64,000 nt of DNA from Candidatus Competibacter denitrificans Run_A_D11 (GTDB lineage: Bacteria; Pseudomonadota; Gammaproteobacteria; Competibacterales; Competibacteraceae): assembly GCF_001051235.1 (NCBI RefSeq), contig NZ_CBTJ020000101.1, forward strand, positions 78,391-142,390, written 5' to 3'. Both the position numbers and the translations under genes were made by a program. Within the stretch, counting starts at the first letter, position 1. Each line of letters starts with the position of its first letter. Positions 56,047 through 64,000 of the stretch are shown here, piece by piece. The notes beneath the pieces were generated by a model. That model had not been told where the DNA came from, did not search any database, and worked only from the letters and a program-made list of their open reading frames with translations.

Positions 56047-58797
56047 TCAATGCGCCTCATCCCAATTAGCGCCGATGCCGACATCAACCTCCAGCGGTAC
56101 TCTCAGATCCGCTGCCCCGACCATGACCGCCCGGATACACTCCTCAGCTTGATCCGCCTTGGCCTCAGCTACTTCGAACACCAGTTCGTCGTGAACCTGC
56201 ATCAGCATCCGCGCCGGAAAACTGGATTCCCGCAGCCAACGGTCCACCCCCAACATCGCCCGCTTGATGATATCGGCGGCGGTGCCTTGCATCGGTGCAT
56301 TGATCGCGGCCCGTTCCGCCGCTTGACGGCGTTGTGCATTTCTTGAACGGATATCCGGCAAATAAAGCCGCCGTCCAAAGACGGTTTCCACATAACCCCG
56401 CTCGGCAGCTTGACGACGAGTCTCTTCCATATAGACCTTGACCCGTGGATAACGCGCAAAATAACGTTCCACATAATCCCGCGCTGCGCTGCGCTCAATG
56501 CCCAGTTGCTGCGCCAAGCCAAAGGGTGACATTCCATAAATCAGCCCGAAGTTGATCGCCTTGGCGCTACGCCGCTGCTCAGCGCTGACAGCGGCCAAAT
56601 CCACGCCAAACACCTCGGCGGCAGTGGCGCGATGCACGTCGGCACCGGTGCGGAAAGCGCTCAGTAACCCCGGATCATCCGACAGATGCGCCATGATCCG
56701 TAACTCGATTTGCGAGTAATCGGCCGCTAGCATGACCCAACCAGCTTCCGGTACGAAAGCTTGACGGATGCGTCGCCCTTCCAGGGTGCGGATGGGAATA
56801 TTTTGTAGATTAGGGTCCGAGGAAGACAGCCGACCCGTGCTGGTCACTGCCTGATGGTAGGACGTGTGAACCCGGCCGGTACGGCGCTGAATCTGCTCAG
56901 GCAATCGGTCGGTGTAAGTGGATTTCAGCTTGCTTAAGGTGCGATGCTCCAGAATGACGCGCGGCAGCGGATAAGTGAGCGCCAGTTCCTGCAACACGTC
57001 TTCAGCAGTGGAAGTTTGGCCCGTAGCGGTTTTCTTTCCGGCTGGCAACCTCATCCGTTCAAACAAAATCGCTTGCAGTTGTTTAGGAGAAGCAAGATTA
57101 AACCGTTCACCGGCCAGTTCATACGCCTGCTGTTCCAATTCCCAAATCCGCTTGGCCAATTCACTGCTCTGCTGGCGCAAGTGCGCGGCGTCTACCTGGA
57201 CTCCAACCCGCTCCATGGCAGTTAAAACGGCAATCAACGGGATTTCGATTTCTTCATACAGCCAACGTAAGCCAGGCTCCCGCTCTACGTTCGGCCACAG
57301 ACAGTGATGCAGTCGTAAGGTGACATCGGCATCTTCAGCAGCATAAGGTCCGGCCTGCTCTAGGCTGACCTGATTGAAGGTCAACTGCTTGGCGCCTTTA
57401 CCGGCCACATCTTCAAAATGAATCGTTCGCAGATTCAGATGGCGTTCGGCCAATGAATCCAAGTCATGACGAGCAGTTGAATCAAGCACATAAGATTGCA
57501 GCAGGGTATCGTGGCGAATGCCATTGAGTGCGATGCCGTGATTGGCGAGTACATGCGAATCGTACTTGAGATTCTGGCCTAGCTTGGGTCGTGCTGGGTC
57601 CTCCAACAACGAGCGCAGCCGTTCTAAAATCTGCTCGCGATTGAGCTGATCCGGTGCGCCGGGGTAGTCATGCGCCAATGGGACATAAGCGGCCTGGCGC
57701 GGGCTGATTGCGAATGACACACCGACGATCTGGGCCTCCAGATAGTTCAGGCTGGTGGTTTCCGTGTCGAATGCGAACAGATCGGCGGTTTGTAGGCGGC
57801 CCAACCACCCATCGAATGCGACCTGCTCCAGGATAATTTCATAGGTGGTCGGTCCGTCGTCGGTCGCAACCGCCGAATTCGGGGTTGGCTGCTCCAGCGC
57901 CGTTGTGTCCGGCGCAGTGCTGATCCGCTCCGGCGCTTCAACCGCCAACTCCCGCAACCAGGCGCGAAACTCGTAGCGCTGATAGAGCATCCGCAGGGCG
58001 GCAGTGTCGGGTGGCGTCGGGCGTAGCCCTTCAAACGCCAGCGGCAAAGGAACTTGGCAGTCCAAGGTCGCCAACTGACGGGACAACGGGAGTTGCGCTA
58101 AACCGGCTCGCAGCTTGTCACCGATTTTGCCGGAGATATCGGCCGCACCAGCCATCAGCGCATCCAACGAACCATGCTGGCGCAACCATTTGGCGGCAGT
58201 CACTGCACCCACGCCCGGTACGCCGGGGATGTTATCGGCAGTATCACCCACCAGCGCCAGCCAATCCACCATCAGCGCGGGCGGCACACCGAATTTCTGC
58301 TCCACCCCAGCCACATCGGTCACCACATTCTTCATGGTGTCCAACATCCGCACCTTTTCCCCCACCAACTGCGTTAAGTCCTTGTCGCCACTGACGATCA
58401 GCACACTGAATCCCCGCTCGGTCGCTTGCTGGGTCAGGGTACCGATCACATCATCGGCTTCGACACCGGCGACTTGCAGTAGAGGCAATCCCAACGCCCG
58501 CACACAGTCGTGCAGGGGTTGGATTTGTTGGATGAGTTGCGGGTCCAGCGGTGGGCGCTGTGCCTTGTATGCGGTAAACAGATCATGGCGAAACGTCTTA
58601 CCGGGCGCATCAAACACCACAGCCAGATAGTCGGGCCGATAATCGGCCAACAATCGGCGCAACATGTTGAGCACGCCAAACAACGCACCGGTCGGCTCAC
58701 CGTTTTTAGTACTCAGCGGCGGCAACGCATTGAAGGCGCGGTGCAGCCAAGAGGAGCCATCGACCAGCAGCACTGGCTTGGGCGCGGTCATCGACAC
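56047..58797 (-). CDS. polA: DNA polymerase I
   Basis: Repair and Okazaki-fragment processing polymerase. The 916-residue protein has the 5' nuclease domain (1-about 290), a 3'-5' exonuclease with the metal-binding FAFDTETTSLNYLEAQIVG, and the polymerase with ADYSQIELRIMAHLSDD, INFGLIYGMSPFGL and the catalytic VHDELVFEV. All three active sites look intact. larC lies 40 bp upstream on the same strand. Confidence 0.97.
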   Translation of the reverse strand: MSMTAPKPVLLVDGSSWLHRAFNALPPLSTKNGEPTGALFGVLNMLRRLLADYRPDYLAVVFDAPGKTFRHDLFTAYKAQRPPLDPQLIQQIQPLHDCVRALGLPLLQVAGVEADDVIGTLTQQATERGFSVLIVSGDKDLTQLVGEKVRMLDTMKNVVTDVAGVEQKFGVPPALMVDWLALVGDTADNIPGVPGVGAVTAAKWLRQHGSLDALMAGAADISGKIGDKLRAGLAQLPLSRQLATLDCQVPLPLAFEGLRPTPPDTAALRMLYQRYEFRAWLRELAVEAPERISTAPDTTALEQPTPNSAVATDDGPTTYEIILEQVAFDGWLGRLQTADLFAFDTETTSLNYLEAQIVGVSFAISPRQAAYVPLAHDYPGAPDQLNREQILERLRSLLEDPARPKLGQNLKYDSHVLANHGIALNGIRHDTLLQSYVLDSTARHDLDSLAERHLNLRTIHFEDVAGKGAKQLTFNQVSLEQAGPYAAEDADVTLRLHHCLWPNVEREPGLRWLYEEIEIPLIAVLTAMERVGVQVDAAHLRQQSSELAKRIWELEQQAYELAGERFNLASPKQLQAILFERMRLPAGKKTATGQTSTAEDVLQELALTYPLPRVILEHRTLSKLKSTYTDRLPEQIQRRTGRVHTSYHQAVTSTGRLSSSDPNLQNIPIRTLEGRRIRQAFVPEAGWVMLAADYSQIELRIMAHLSDDPGLLSAFRTGADVHRATAAEVFGVDLAAVSAEQRRSAKAINFGLIYGMSPFGLAQQLGIERSAARDYVERYFARYPRVKVYMEETRRQAAERGYVETVFGRRLYLPDIRSRNAQRRQAAERAAINAPMQGTAADIIKRAMLGVDRWLRESSFPARMLMQVHDELVFEVAEAKADQAEECIRAVMVGAADLRVPLEVDVGIGANWDEAH

Positions 58798-58837
58798 CCT
58801 ATTTCCCCAACATCGACCGGACTAGAATCGCCCGCCG

Positions 58838-60037
58838 TCATAGTGACGACTCGGCCAATGCCTGCGGCATTTCACGGGTCGCCAATGCTTCCCGAACGGC
58901 CGCATACACCGCATGAATCGGCACGCCCCGCTCCAGCGCCAGTCGTTTGCAATCCTCGTACTGGGGTTTACCACGCAGGGGTCGGCCCTGATAGTGAGCG
59001 ATCTTGACCGATACCTGACCGTAGCGGGTCACCACCCGAGCGTTTTCTCGTACCAGCATGGTACACGCAACTGAAGAGCGACTCACTGCCAATGCCGTGG
59101 TTTCGGTCAGCAGCAATTCGGTCAGCGTGGACACTAACGCTGGCGCGCACAGCACGCTAACCACCATCGCGGGTCGATTTCTCTTCATCAGCACCGGCGT
59201 TAACCAAAGATCACGCGCACCGGCCGCCGACAGCAACTCCAGTACATGGTCATAGCATTCCGGGTTCATGTCGTCGATGCTACATTCGAGCAGACAGAGT
59301 TCCCCCTGGTCGGTTTCCGCATCCAACTCGCCAAGATAAACCCGCAAGACATCAGGGATAGGCCCCTCGCGATGACCGATTCCGTAACCCACCCGATTCA
59401 CCGAAAGCTTGGGTTGTGCCACAAACTGGTCAACGAAGGTCGCCAGCAGCGCGGCCCCTGTTGGCGTGGTCGCTTCGAACGGCACCGCGCCGAACCGTAG
59501 CGGCATCCCCTTGAGCAATTCCAGAGTCGTTGGCACGGGTACTGGCAATATGCCGATCTCGCGCTCAACCAGGCCACCGCCCATTTGCACTGGCGAGCAC
59601 AAGATCCGATCCACGTTTAATCGACTGAGGGCGATGGCTCCGGCGACGATATCGACGATGGTATTGAGCGCTCCAACCTCGTGAAGCTGGAGTTGCTCCG
59701 GTAACGTACCATGGAGACGAGCTTCGGTTGCAGCCAAGCGTTGGAACACGGCCAGGGCACGCCCGCGCACGTTCTCCTTTAACGAACTGGCGCTGATCAA
59801 CCCTTCGATCTCGGCCAAGTCACGACGCGGCGGCTGTTGCGGGTCGATCACCACGCGCACTTGCGTACCCGAAATGCCCTTGCGGTTGGCGTGACTGGCT
59901 TGTAAGCCGTAGCCTTCCAAGCCCAAGCTGGCCAATTCGACGGTCAGTTCGTCGTAATCGACCCCAAGATCAAGCAATGCGGCTAAATGCGTATCGCCGC
60001 TGATGCCAGCAAAACAGTCGTAATACAGGACACTCAT
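58838..60037 (-). CDS. larC: Nickel-pincer cofactor biosynthesis protein LarC family
   Basis: LarC inserts nickel into the pincer nucleotide used by lactate racemase LarA and related enzymes. The 399-residue protein (TIGR00299 family) begins LYYDCFAGISGDTHLAALLD; the family consensus has DM where this has DT. It has LQLHEVGALNTIVDIVAGAI, GGLVEREIGILPVPVPTTLELL, ATTPTGAALLATF and CSIDDMNPECYDHVLE. LarA, LarB and LarE are not in the window, so the client enzyme is unknown. It could serve another nickel-pincer enzyme. Confidence 0.92.
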   Translation of the reverse strand: MSVLYYDCFAGISGDTHLAALLDLGVDYDELTVELASLGLEGYGLQASHANRKGISGTQVRVVIDPQQPPRRDLAEIEGLISASSLKENVRGRALAVFQRLAATEARLHGTLPEQLQLHEVGALNTIVDIVAGAIALSRLNVDRILCSPVQMGGGLVEREIGILPVPVPTTLELLKGMPLRFGAVPFEATTPTGAALLATFVDQFVAQPKLSVNRVGYGIGHREGPIPDVLRVYLGELDAETDQGELCLLECSIDDMNPECYDHVLELLSAAGARDLWLTPVLMKRNRPAMVVSVLCAPALVSTLTELLLTETTALAVSRSSVACTMLVRENARVVTRYGQVSVKIAHYQGRPLRGKPQYEDCKRLALERGVPIHAVYAAVREALATREMPQALAESSL

Positions 60038-60088
60038 GGTCGGCGTCCGCTCAGTTGAAGCTGGTAATGATCAAAAAAGATATTCACC

Positions 60089-61762
60089 CTATACCTCCTG
60101 TTCGGGGGATTTGGAAAGAGGCCGCTGGGCTTTGTGCTGGATCGGATGGCCGTCCACATAGATCGCCCGATAGGGCCGAACCGGGCAGGCATTTTCGCAA
60201 GCGCCACAACCGACGCATAGATTTTCTCTGACCTCTGGAATCATCAGGCCATCCTGATAAGAGAGCAGATGCACCGCCTTGGTCGGACAATAGTCGGCAC
60301 AAACGCCGCAAGCGACGTGGTCGGTATACACGATACAGTTGTCGCGAACAAACCGAGAGACACCCATCTGGACTGTTTGCTTGCTCGCCAAATCCAGTGG
60401 ACGAATCGCACCGGTCGGACAGATTTGCCCGCACCGGTTGCATTCATAGCTGCAATAGCCAGCCTCGTAGTCCAACCGAGGCTGTAGCAGGCCGGACAGA
60501 CCATACTCCAGCAAAGCCGGTTGCAATACGCCGTAGGGGCAGGCACTCACACACAGATGGCAAGCGGTACACAGATCGTTGAAGCGGCTTAACTGCTCGG
60601 CGCCGGGCGGCGCCACCGGCCAAGCCTTTCGGTGGTTGACCGTGCTCGGTAACCGGTTACGCGGCTTGGCGCCAAACCCGTCGCGGTGGCCCAGCCCGCC
60701 GTATCCGATCAGCACCAACCCTGTGCCCCGCAGTAGCGTCCGCCGCGTCATCGACTTTTGACTGGGTGGCAAATGAGTGGGGGGTGTAGGATAAAACCTT
60801 ACCGGCTGGGGACTCGCATAACCGATACCGTGTGCCTCACACACCGTGATGCAGTTATAACAGGCTACGCAGCGACTAAAATCGACCTCCTTGGTTTTCA
60901 GGCGAATGCAGCCGGCCTTGCAATGGATGGAGCACTGCGCACAGACGATGCAAGCACTTTGGGGAATCCTGATCTTGAACAGTGCAAAGCGCGCCACCAA
61001 CCCCAGCAGGGTACCCACCGGACACAAGGTATTACAAAACAGCCGGCCTCGCGTGGCGCTCAACCACAGTAATCCGATCAGAAAGGCGGTTGGAAACACC
61101 AGCGCCGCAACCGATGGCGGCTTCCATTGCAGGGGCAACGGGCCGTTGATCCCAAAGCTTTCCAGCAATTGCCCCAGGTCGTTGTGGGCAAGGACATAGA
61201 GCGGGCGCAGCAGATCAGCGGCGATCCGACCGTAATTGCTGAAGGGGTCCAGGAGGGCAAGCCCTACTACACTACCGCTTAAGAACAAGCCAACCGCCAG
61301 CACCAACACCCCGTAACGCAGCATGTTGTTGGGCGGCTGAAACAGGAATTTAACTCGGCGTGGCCACCGCAGCTTACGGGCGATACGGATCGCGATATCT
61401 TGTAAGGTGCCAAGCGGACACAGCATTGAACAGTACACGCGGCCAAACAGCAGCGTGAGCGCCAGAACCGCCAGAAAGCCGGTCGCGCCCCAGGCCAAGG
61501 TCTGGGTAAATTTCAGCAGCGACGGCACAAATTGCGGGTAGAGCACCACACTGGCGATGGGCGTTTCGCCGATCCAGTCGAAATCCACGAACAGCAGGGT
61601 CATCAGTATGAGATACACCAGCGATACTACGACCCGAATTTTTTTCAACCAGATCTGTTTCACGGCTGTCCGCTCGTAACTGTCGGCTTGCTCGCATGGC
61701 ACAGAAGATCTAAAACTGAACGAGCGGTTGTTTGCAGCCGCCGGCTTGTCCGCGCACGGCAT
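60089..61762 (-). CDS. Membrane polyferredoxin, NapH-like with C-terminal NapG-like ferredoxin domains
   Basis: A 557-residue electron-transfer protein. The N-terminal half is NapH/MauN-like: several helices with RVYCSMLCPLGTLQD and FCNTLCPVGTLLGL and two ferredoxin sites (CIVCAQCSIHCKAGC, CVACYNCITVCEA). Near 345 MTRRTLLRGTG looks like a twin-arginine signal followed by a helix. Then come ferredoxin motifs CTACHLCVSACPYG, CNRCGQICPTGA, CGVCADYCPT and CVGCGACENACPV. The arrangement is like NapH followed by NapG in one chain. The start is uncertain: the first 35 residues are weak, and a GTG at VKQIWLKK is possible. The electron donor and acceptor are not known. Confidence 0.85.
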   Translation of the reverse strand: MPCADKPAAANNRSFSFRSSVPCEQADSYERTAVKQIWLKKIRVVVSLVYLILMTLLFVDFDWIGETPIASVVLYPQFVPSLLKFTQTLAWGATGFLAVLALTLLFGRVYCSMLCPLGTLQDIAIRIARKLRWPRRVKFLFQPPNNMLRYGVLVLAVGLFLSGSVVGLALLDPFSNYGRIAADLLRPLYVLAHNDLGQLLESFGINGPLPLQWKPPSVAALVFPTAFLIGLLWLSATRGRLFCNTLCPVGTLLGLVARFALFKIRIPQSACIVCAQCSIHCKAGCIRLKTKEVDFSRCVACYNCITVCEAHGIGYASPQPVRFYPTPPTHLPPSQKSMTRRTLLRGTGLVLIGYGGLGHRDGFGAKPRNRLPSTVNHRKAWPVAPPGAEQLSRFNDLCTACHLCVSACPYGVLQPALLEYGLSGLLQPRLDYEAGYCSYECNRCGQICPTGAIRPLDLASKQTVQMGVSRFVRDNCIVYTDHVACGVCADYCPTKAVHLLSYQDGLMIPEVRENLCVGCGACENACPVRPYRAIYVDGHPIQHKAQRPLSKSPEQEV

Positions 61763-61870
61763 AGAGATCGTTCACTGATTGGCAAGCCCCTCGTGGATTA
61801 CTTGTGCAAAGGCTGCCCCGCTCCCCTTCTGCATCCGCTCTACCGTATTCCGTATTTAGAAAAAGGGCGC

Positions 61871-62590
61871 TCAATTCGCCCGCAAGCGCGCGGCAAATCG
61901 CGTCGGCAGTTCGTCCAGTTGGCTGACGATGACATCGGGTTCGATATCCCAGGGATCGAACACGAAATCCGGCTGACGTTTGACCCAAACGGCGCGCAGA
62001 CCGGCAGCTTTGGCACCGATGACATCCCAAGCGTTACTGGATATCAGCCAGGTATCCCCCGCCGCGCGGCCCGTGCGCTGCGCCAAATAGGCATACACCG
62101 CTGGATCGGGCTTGAAAGTGCGTAGATCATCCACGCTAACCACATCCTCCAAATGCGGCAAAACCCCGGCATTGGCCAGCAAGGCGCGAATGCTCGCTTC
62201 GACGCCGTTGGAAAACGCCATCAATCGATGGCCTTGCTGTTTAAGGGCGGCTAGACTCGCAACGACTTCAGAAAATACCGGCAGACGGAGATACGCATTC
62301 AGCAAACGCGCCTGATCGGATTCTGGCAATGCACAGCGGAGTGCCTGCTGGGTATAGAGCAGAGCTTGTCGGGTGCAAACGTCGAAATCGACATAGCGCC
62401 GCATCAAGCCACGCCGGAATGAGAATTCCAGTTGCTTCGTGCGCCAAAGCGCAGCAAACGGAATCGCGTGTTCGCCAACCAGGGCCGCTAATGGTTCAGC
62501 GAGTGCCAAAGGATCGACTAGTGTACCGTATACATCAAATCCCAAGGCGTATGTCCGATTCTTATCCGTATTATCCACAACCACCCTCAC
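61871..62590 (-). CDS. Haloacid dehalogenase, type II, HAD superfamily
   Basis: A 239-residue hydrolase of the L-2-haloacid dehalogenase group. The nucleophile Asp lies in GFDVYGTLVDP; the FSNG motif, FKPDPAVYAYLA with the Lys and SSNAWDVIGAKAAGLRAVW complete the family. GTG start with AAGG upstream. If a true dehalogenase, it would turn (S)-2-haloacids into (R)-2-hydroxyacids; many members act on other substrates, so this is not certain. Confidence 0.88.
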   Translation of the reverse strand: MRVVVDNTDKNRTYALGFDVYGTLVDPLALAEPLAALVGEHAIPFAALWRTKQLEFSFRRGLMRRYVDFDVCTRQALLYTQQALRCALPESDQARLLNAYLRLPVFSEVVASLAALKQQGHRLMAFSNGVEASIRALLANAGVLPHLEDVVSVDDLRTFKPDPAVYAYLAQRTGRAAGDTWLISSNAWDVIGAKAAGLRAVWVKRQPDFVFDPWDIEPDVIVSQLDELPTRFAARLRAN

Positions 62591-62643
62591 TGCCTTTTAC
62601 TTTTGGGAATGAAACCGCTGATGGGCTACCAACCGGTGCTGAG

Positions 62644-63027
62644 CTAACCCGCCTTGATGACGGCAACCGCAAGCGTGAACCAAGCAGCCAACAAGGCTAT
62701 ACCGCCTAGTGGCGTCACCGCACCAAGCCACCGAACCCCGCTCAGGCTCAAAGCGTACAGGCTACCGGAGAATAGGAGTAAACCCAAAACCATCAAACCA
62801 CCGGACCACCGTAGCAGCGTGGCAGACGGCAGCCACAGCGTCAGTGAGCCGATGACTAACAAGCCTAATGCATGATAAACATGATAATGGACTGCCGTCT
62901 CATAGATGGCCATGAGATCGGGACTCAGGATTTTTTTCAGGATATGCGCGCCAAAAGCCCCGGCGGCAACGGCCAAAAACATTCCGCCACTACCCAACGT
63001 GAGCCATACTTTGGCCGAAAAATTCAT
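62644..63027 (-). CDS. DUF423 membrane protein (YgdD-like)
   Basis: A 127-residue inner-membrane protein with four helices. It has the family core FLAVAAGAFGAHILKKILS, ETAVHYHVYHALGLL and LFSGSLYALSLSG, TPLGGIALLAAWFTL. AAGGA lies before the ATG. Function unknown; the family is often linked to stress or envelope genes. Confidence 0.93.
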   Translation of the reverse strand: MNFSAKVWLTLGSGGMFLAVAAGAFGAHILKKILSPDLMAIYETAVHYHVYHALGLLVIGSLTLWLPSATLLRWSGGLMVLGLLLFSGSLYALSLSGVRWLGAVTPLGGIALLAAWFTLAVAVIKAG

Positions 63028-63200
63028 CGTTTTCCTTCGAGATCGACCCGATTTACCGACTCGCTCCGATCAGGGTTTTACATCAAAACCATTCAAGATT
63101 GAGGACAAAGGAGCTGTTTTGGGGAAATCGCCGATCAGCCACAAGCGCGCTAACAGATAGGACTACACAAACAGCCAAGGGCCTTAAGGCTGGAAGTTAA

Positions 63201-63274
63201 AGCTGGCGAAGGGATTCGAACCCCCGACCGGCTGATTACAAATCAGCTGCTCTACCGAACTGAGCTACGCCAGC
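63201..63274 (-). tRNA. tRNA-Thr (UGU)
   Basis: A 73-nt cloverleaf from 63274 down to 63202 plus the discriminator at 63201. The anticodon stem GCTGA/TCAGC encloses TTTGTAA, giving UGU. Acceptor GCTGGCG pairs with CGCCAGC. CCA is not encoded. The discriminator is U. In E. coli thrU leads the tRNA-tuf cluster in the same direction; here it points away. Confidence 0.96.
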
Positions 63275-63299
63275 AACGCGATGCCGTTGATGCAAAACA

Positions 63300-63329
63300 A
63301 GTATATTCGCAATGTCTCAATTTGCTCAA
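63300..63329 (-). promoter_or_regulatory. Promoter of tRNA-Thr(UGU)
   Basis: Minus strand: TTGAGC (63329-63324), 18 bases, TATACT (63305-63300). The -10 matches 5 of 6 and the -35 4 of 6. The start would lie about 20 bases upstream of the tRNA. Confidence 0.7.
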
Positions 63330-63432
63330 CAACGGTTGAAGCCTTAATAAGTCGAATAACCCACCCTGAAACAAACCCTCGTTCAGAAAACCAGATTCCG
63401 GTCGGCTTTCTTTAAGAAACTTTACAAGAAAG

Positions 63433-63461
63433 TTGACAATCTTATTTTTTCTACTGAAAAT
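63433..63461 (+). promoter_or_regulatory. Promoter of the tRNA-Tyr/Gly/Thr-tuf cluster
   Basis: TTGACA (63433-63438), 17 bases with a T6 run, GAAAAT (63456-63461). The -35 is perfect and the -10 matches 4 of 6. A GC-rich GCGACTC at the start point resembles stringently controlled promoters. Confidence 0.7.
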
Positions 63462-63476
63462 ATGCGACTCAATTTT

Positions 63477-63561
<85 letters not shown>

Positions 63562-63648
63562 CCACGAAACCGTATTCTAGCGGGTTTGCATGGCGACGCG
63601 CTGATTAAAGTGCGACATGGCAAGTCCGAACTTCGCTTGATCGGTAGC

Positions 63649-63722
<74 letters not shown>

Positions 63723-63748
63723 AACAAGCAAAGGCCCAAGGGTTTTCA

Positions 63749-63824
<76 letters not shown>

Positions 63825-63890
63825 ACTTGTTTGGTGCTTGATTGTATCCTATATGTTCCGAACTATATCGGGCCCTGAAGTATTTATTAG

Positions 63891-64000
<110 letters not shown>

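Noticed and set aside
61871..62590. A link of the haloacid dehalogenase to the lactate operon
   Set aside because: The enzyme class can release 2-hydroxyacids, but the genes are 14 kb apart with no shared operator; too speculative.

Overview
The window is about 60% GC, densely coded and gammaproteobacterial. The best single clue is gene order: two blocks that sit apart in Pseudomonas are joined here. One is the cell-envelope block lolC-lolD-comEC-exbB-exbD-lpxK-ycaR-kdsB-(low-Mr PTP)-rne-rluC-sppA-maf-yceD-rpmF-plsX-fabH. The other is gyrA-pheA-hisC-tyrA-aroA-cmk-rpsA-ihfB-lapA-lapB. The right edge carries the classical tRNA(Tyr)-tRNA(Gly)-tRNA(Thr)-tuf cluster. Sequence style recalls uncultured, non-enterobacterial lineages such as the Competibacter group, but that genus-level guess is weak. 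No prophage, IS element, CRISPR array or rRNA was seen.

Layout. 1-8.1 kb: fatty-acid/phospholipid operon (yceD-rpmF-plsX-fabH, with a near-consensus promoter), maf, sppA, rluC and RNase E with a long leader. 8.1-17 kb: LPS genes (kdsB, lpxK), an ExbB/ExbD energiser, Lol lipoprotein export and two competence-type genes (comEC and a ComEA-like protein). 17-30 kb: lapB/lapA control of LPS synthesis, ihfB, rpsA, cmk and the aromatic amino-acid operon led by gyrA; an AT-rich methyltransferase gene is wedged between pheA and hisC, and serC is missing from its usual place. 30-37.6 kb: a pair of membrane-associated GTPases, an unknown secreted protein, a PepSY/response-regulator/sensor-kinase set and a phosphodiesterase-fold protein. 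37.6-48 kb: stress protein, esterase and a complete lactate-utilisation unit: LldR, two LldR-type operators around a good promoter, LutABC, an unknown four-helix membrane protein, an FAD/FeS D-lactate dehydrogenase and the LldP permease. 48-56 kb: a looser accessory stretch with an acyl-CoA synthetase, lipoprotein hydrolases, a monooxygenase-like protein, a 40-bp relic of an lldP 3' end and a broken peptidoglycan-binding gene; leuB and a citramalate synthase are also here. 56-63 kb: polA, larC, a large polyferredoxin, a haloacid-dehalogenase-type hydrolase and a DUF423 membrane protein. 63.2-64 kb: four tRNA genes and the start of tuf.

How the parts connect. LpxK, KdsB and LapAB make and regulate LPS while LolCD exports lipoproteins. 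LutABC and Dld oxidise L- and D-lactate brought in by LldP. CimA and LeuB point to isoleucine made from pyruvate through citramalate. Most start sites were chosen by Shine-Dalgarno position, homologue length and overlap with neighbours. Several differ from the longest open frame; where they do, the entry says so.
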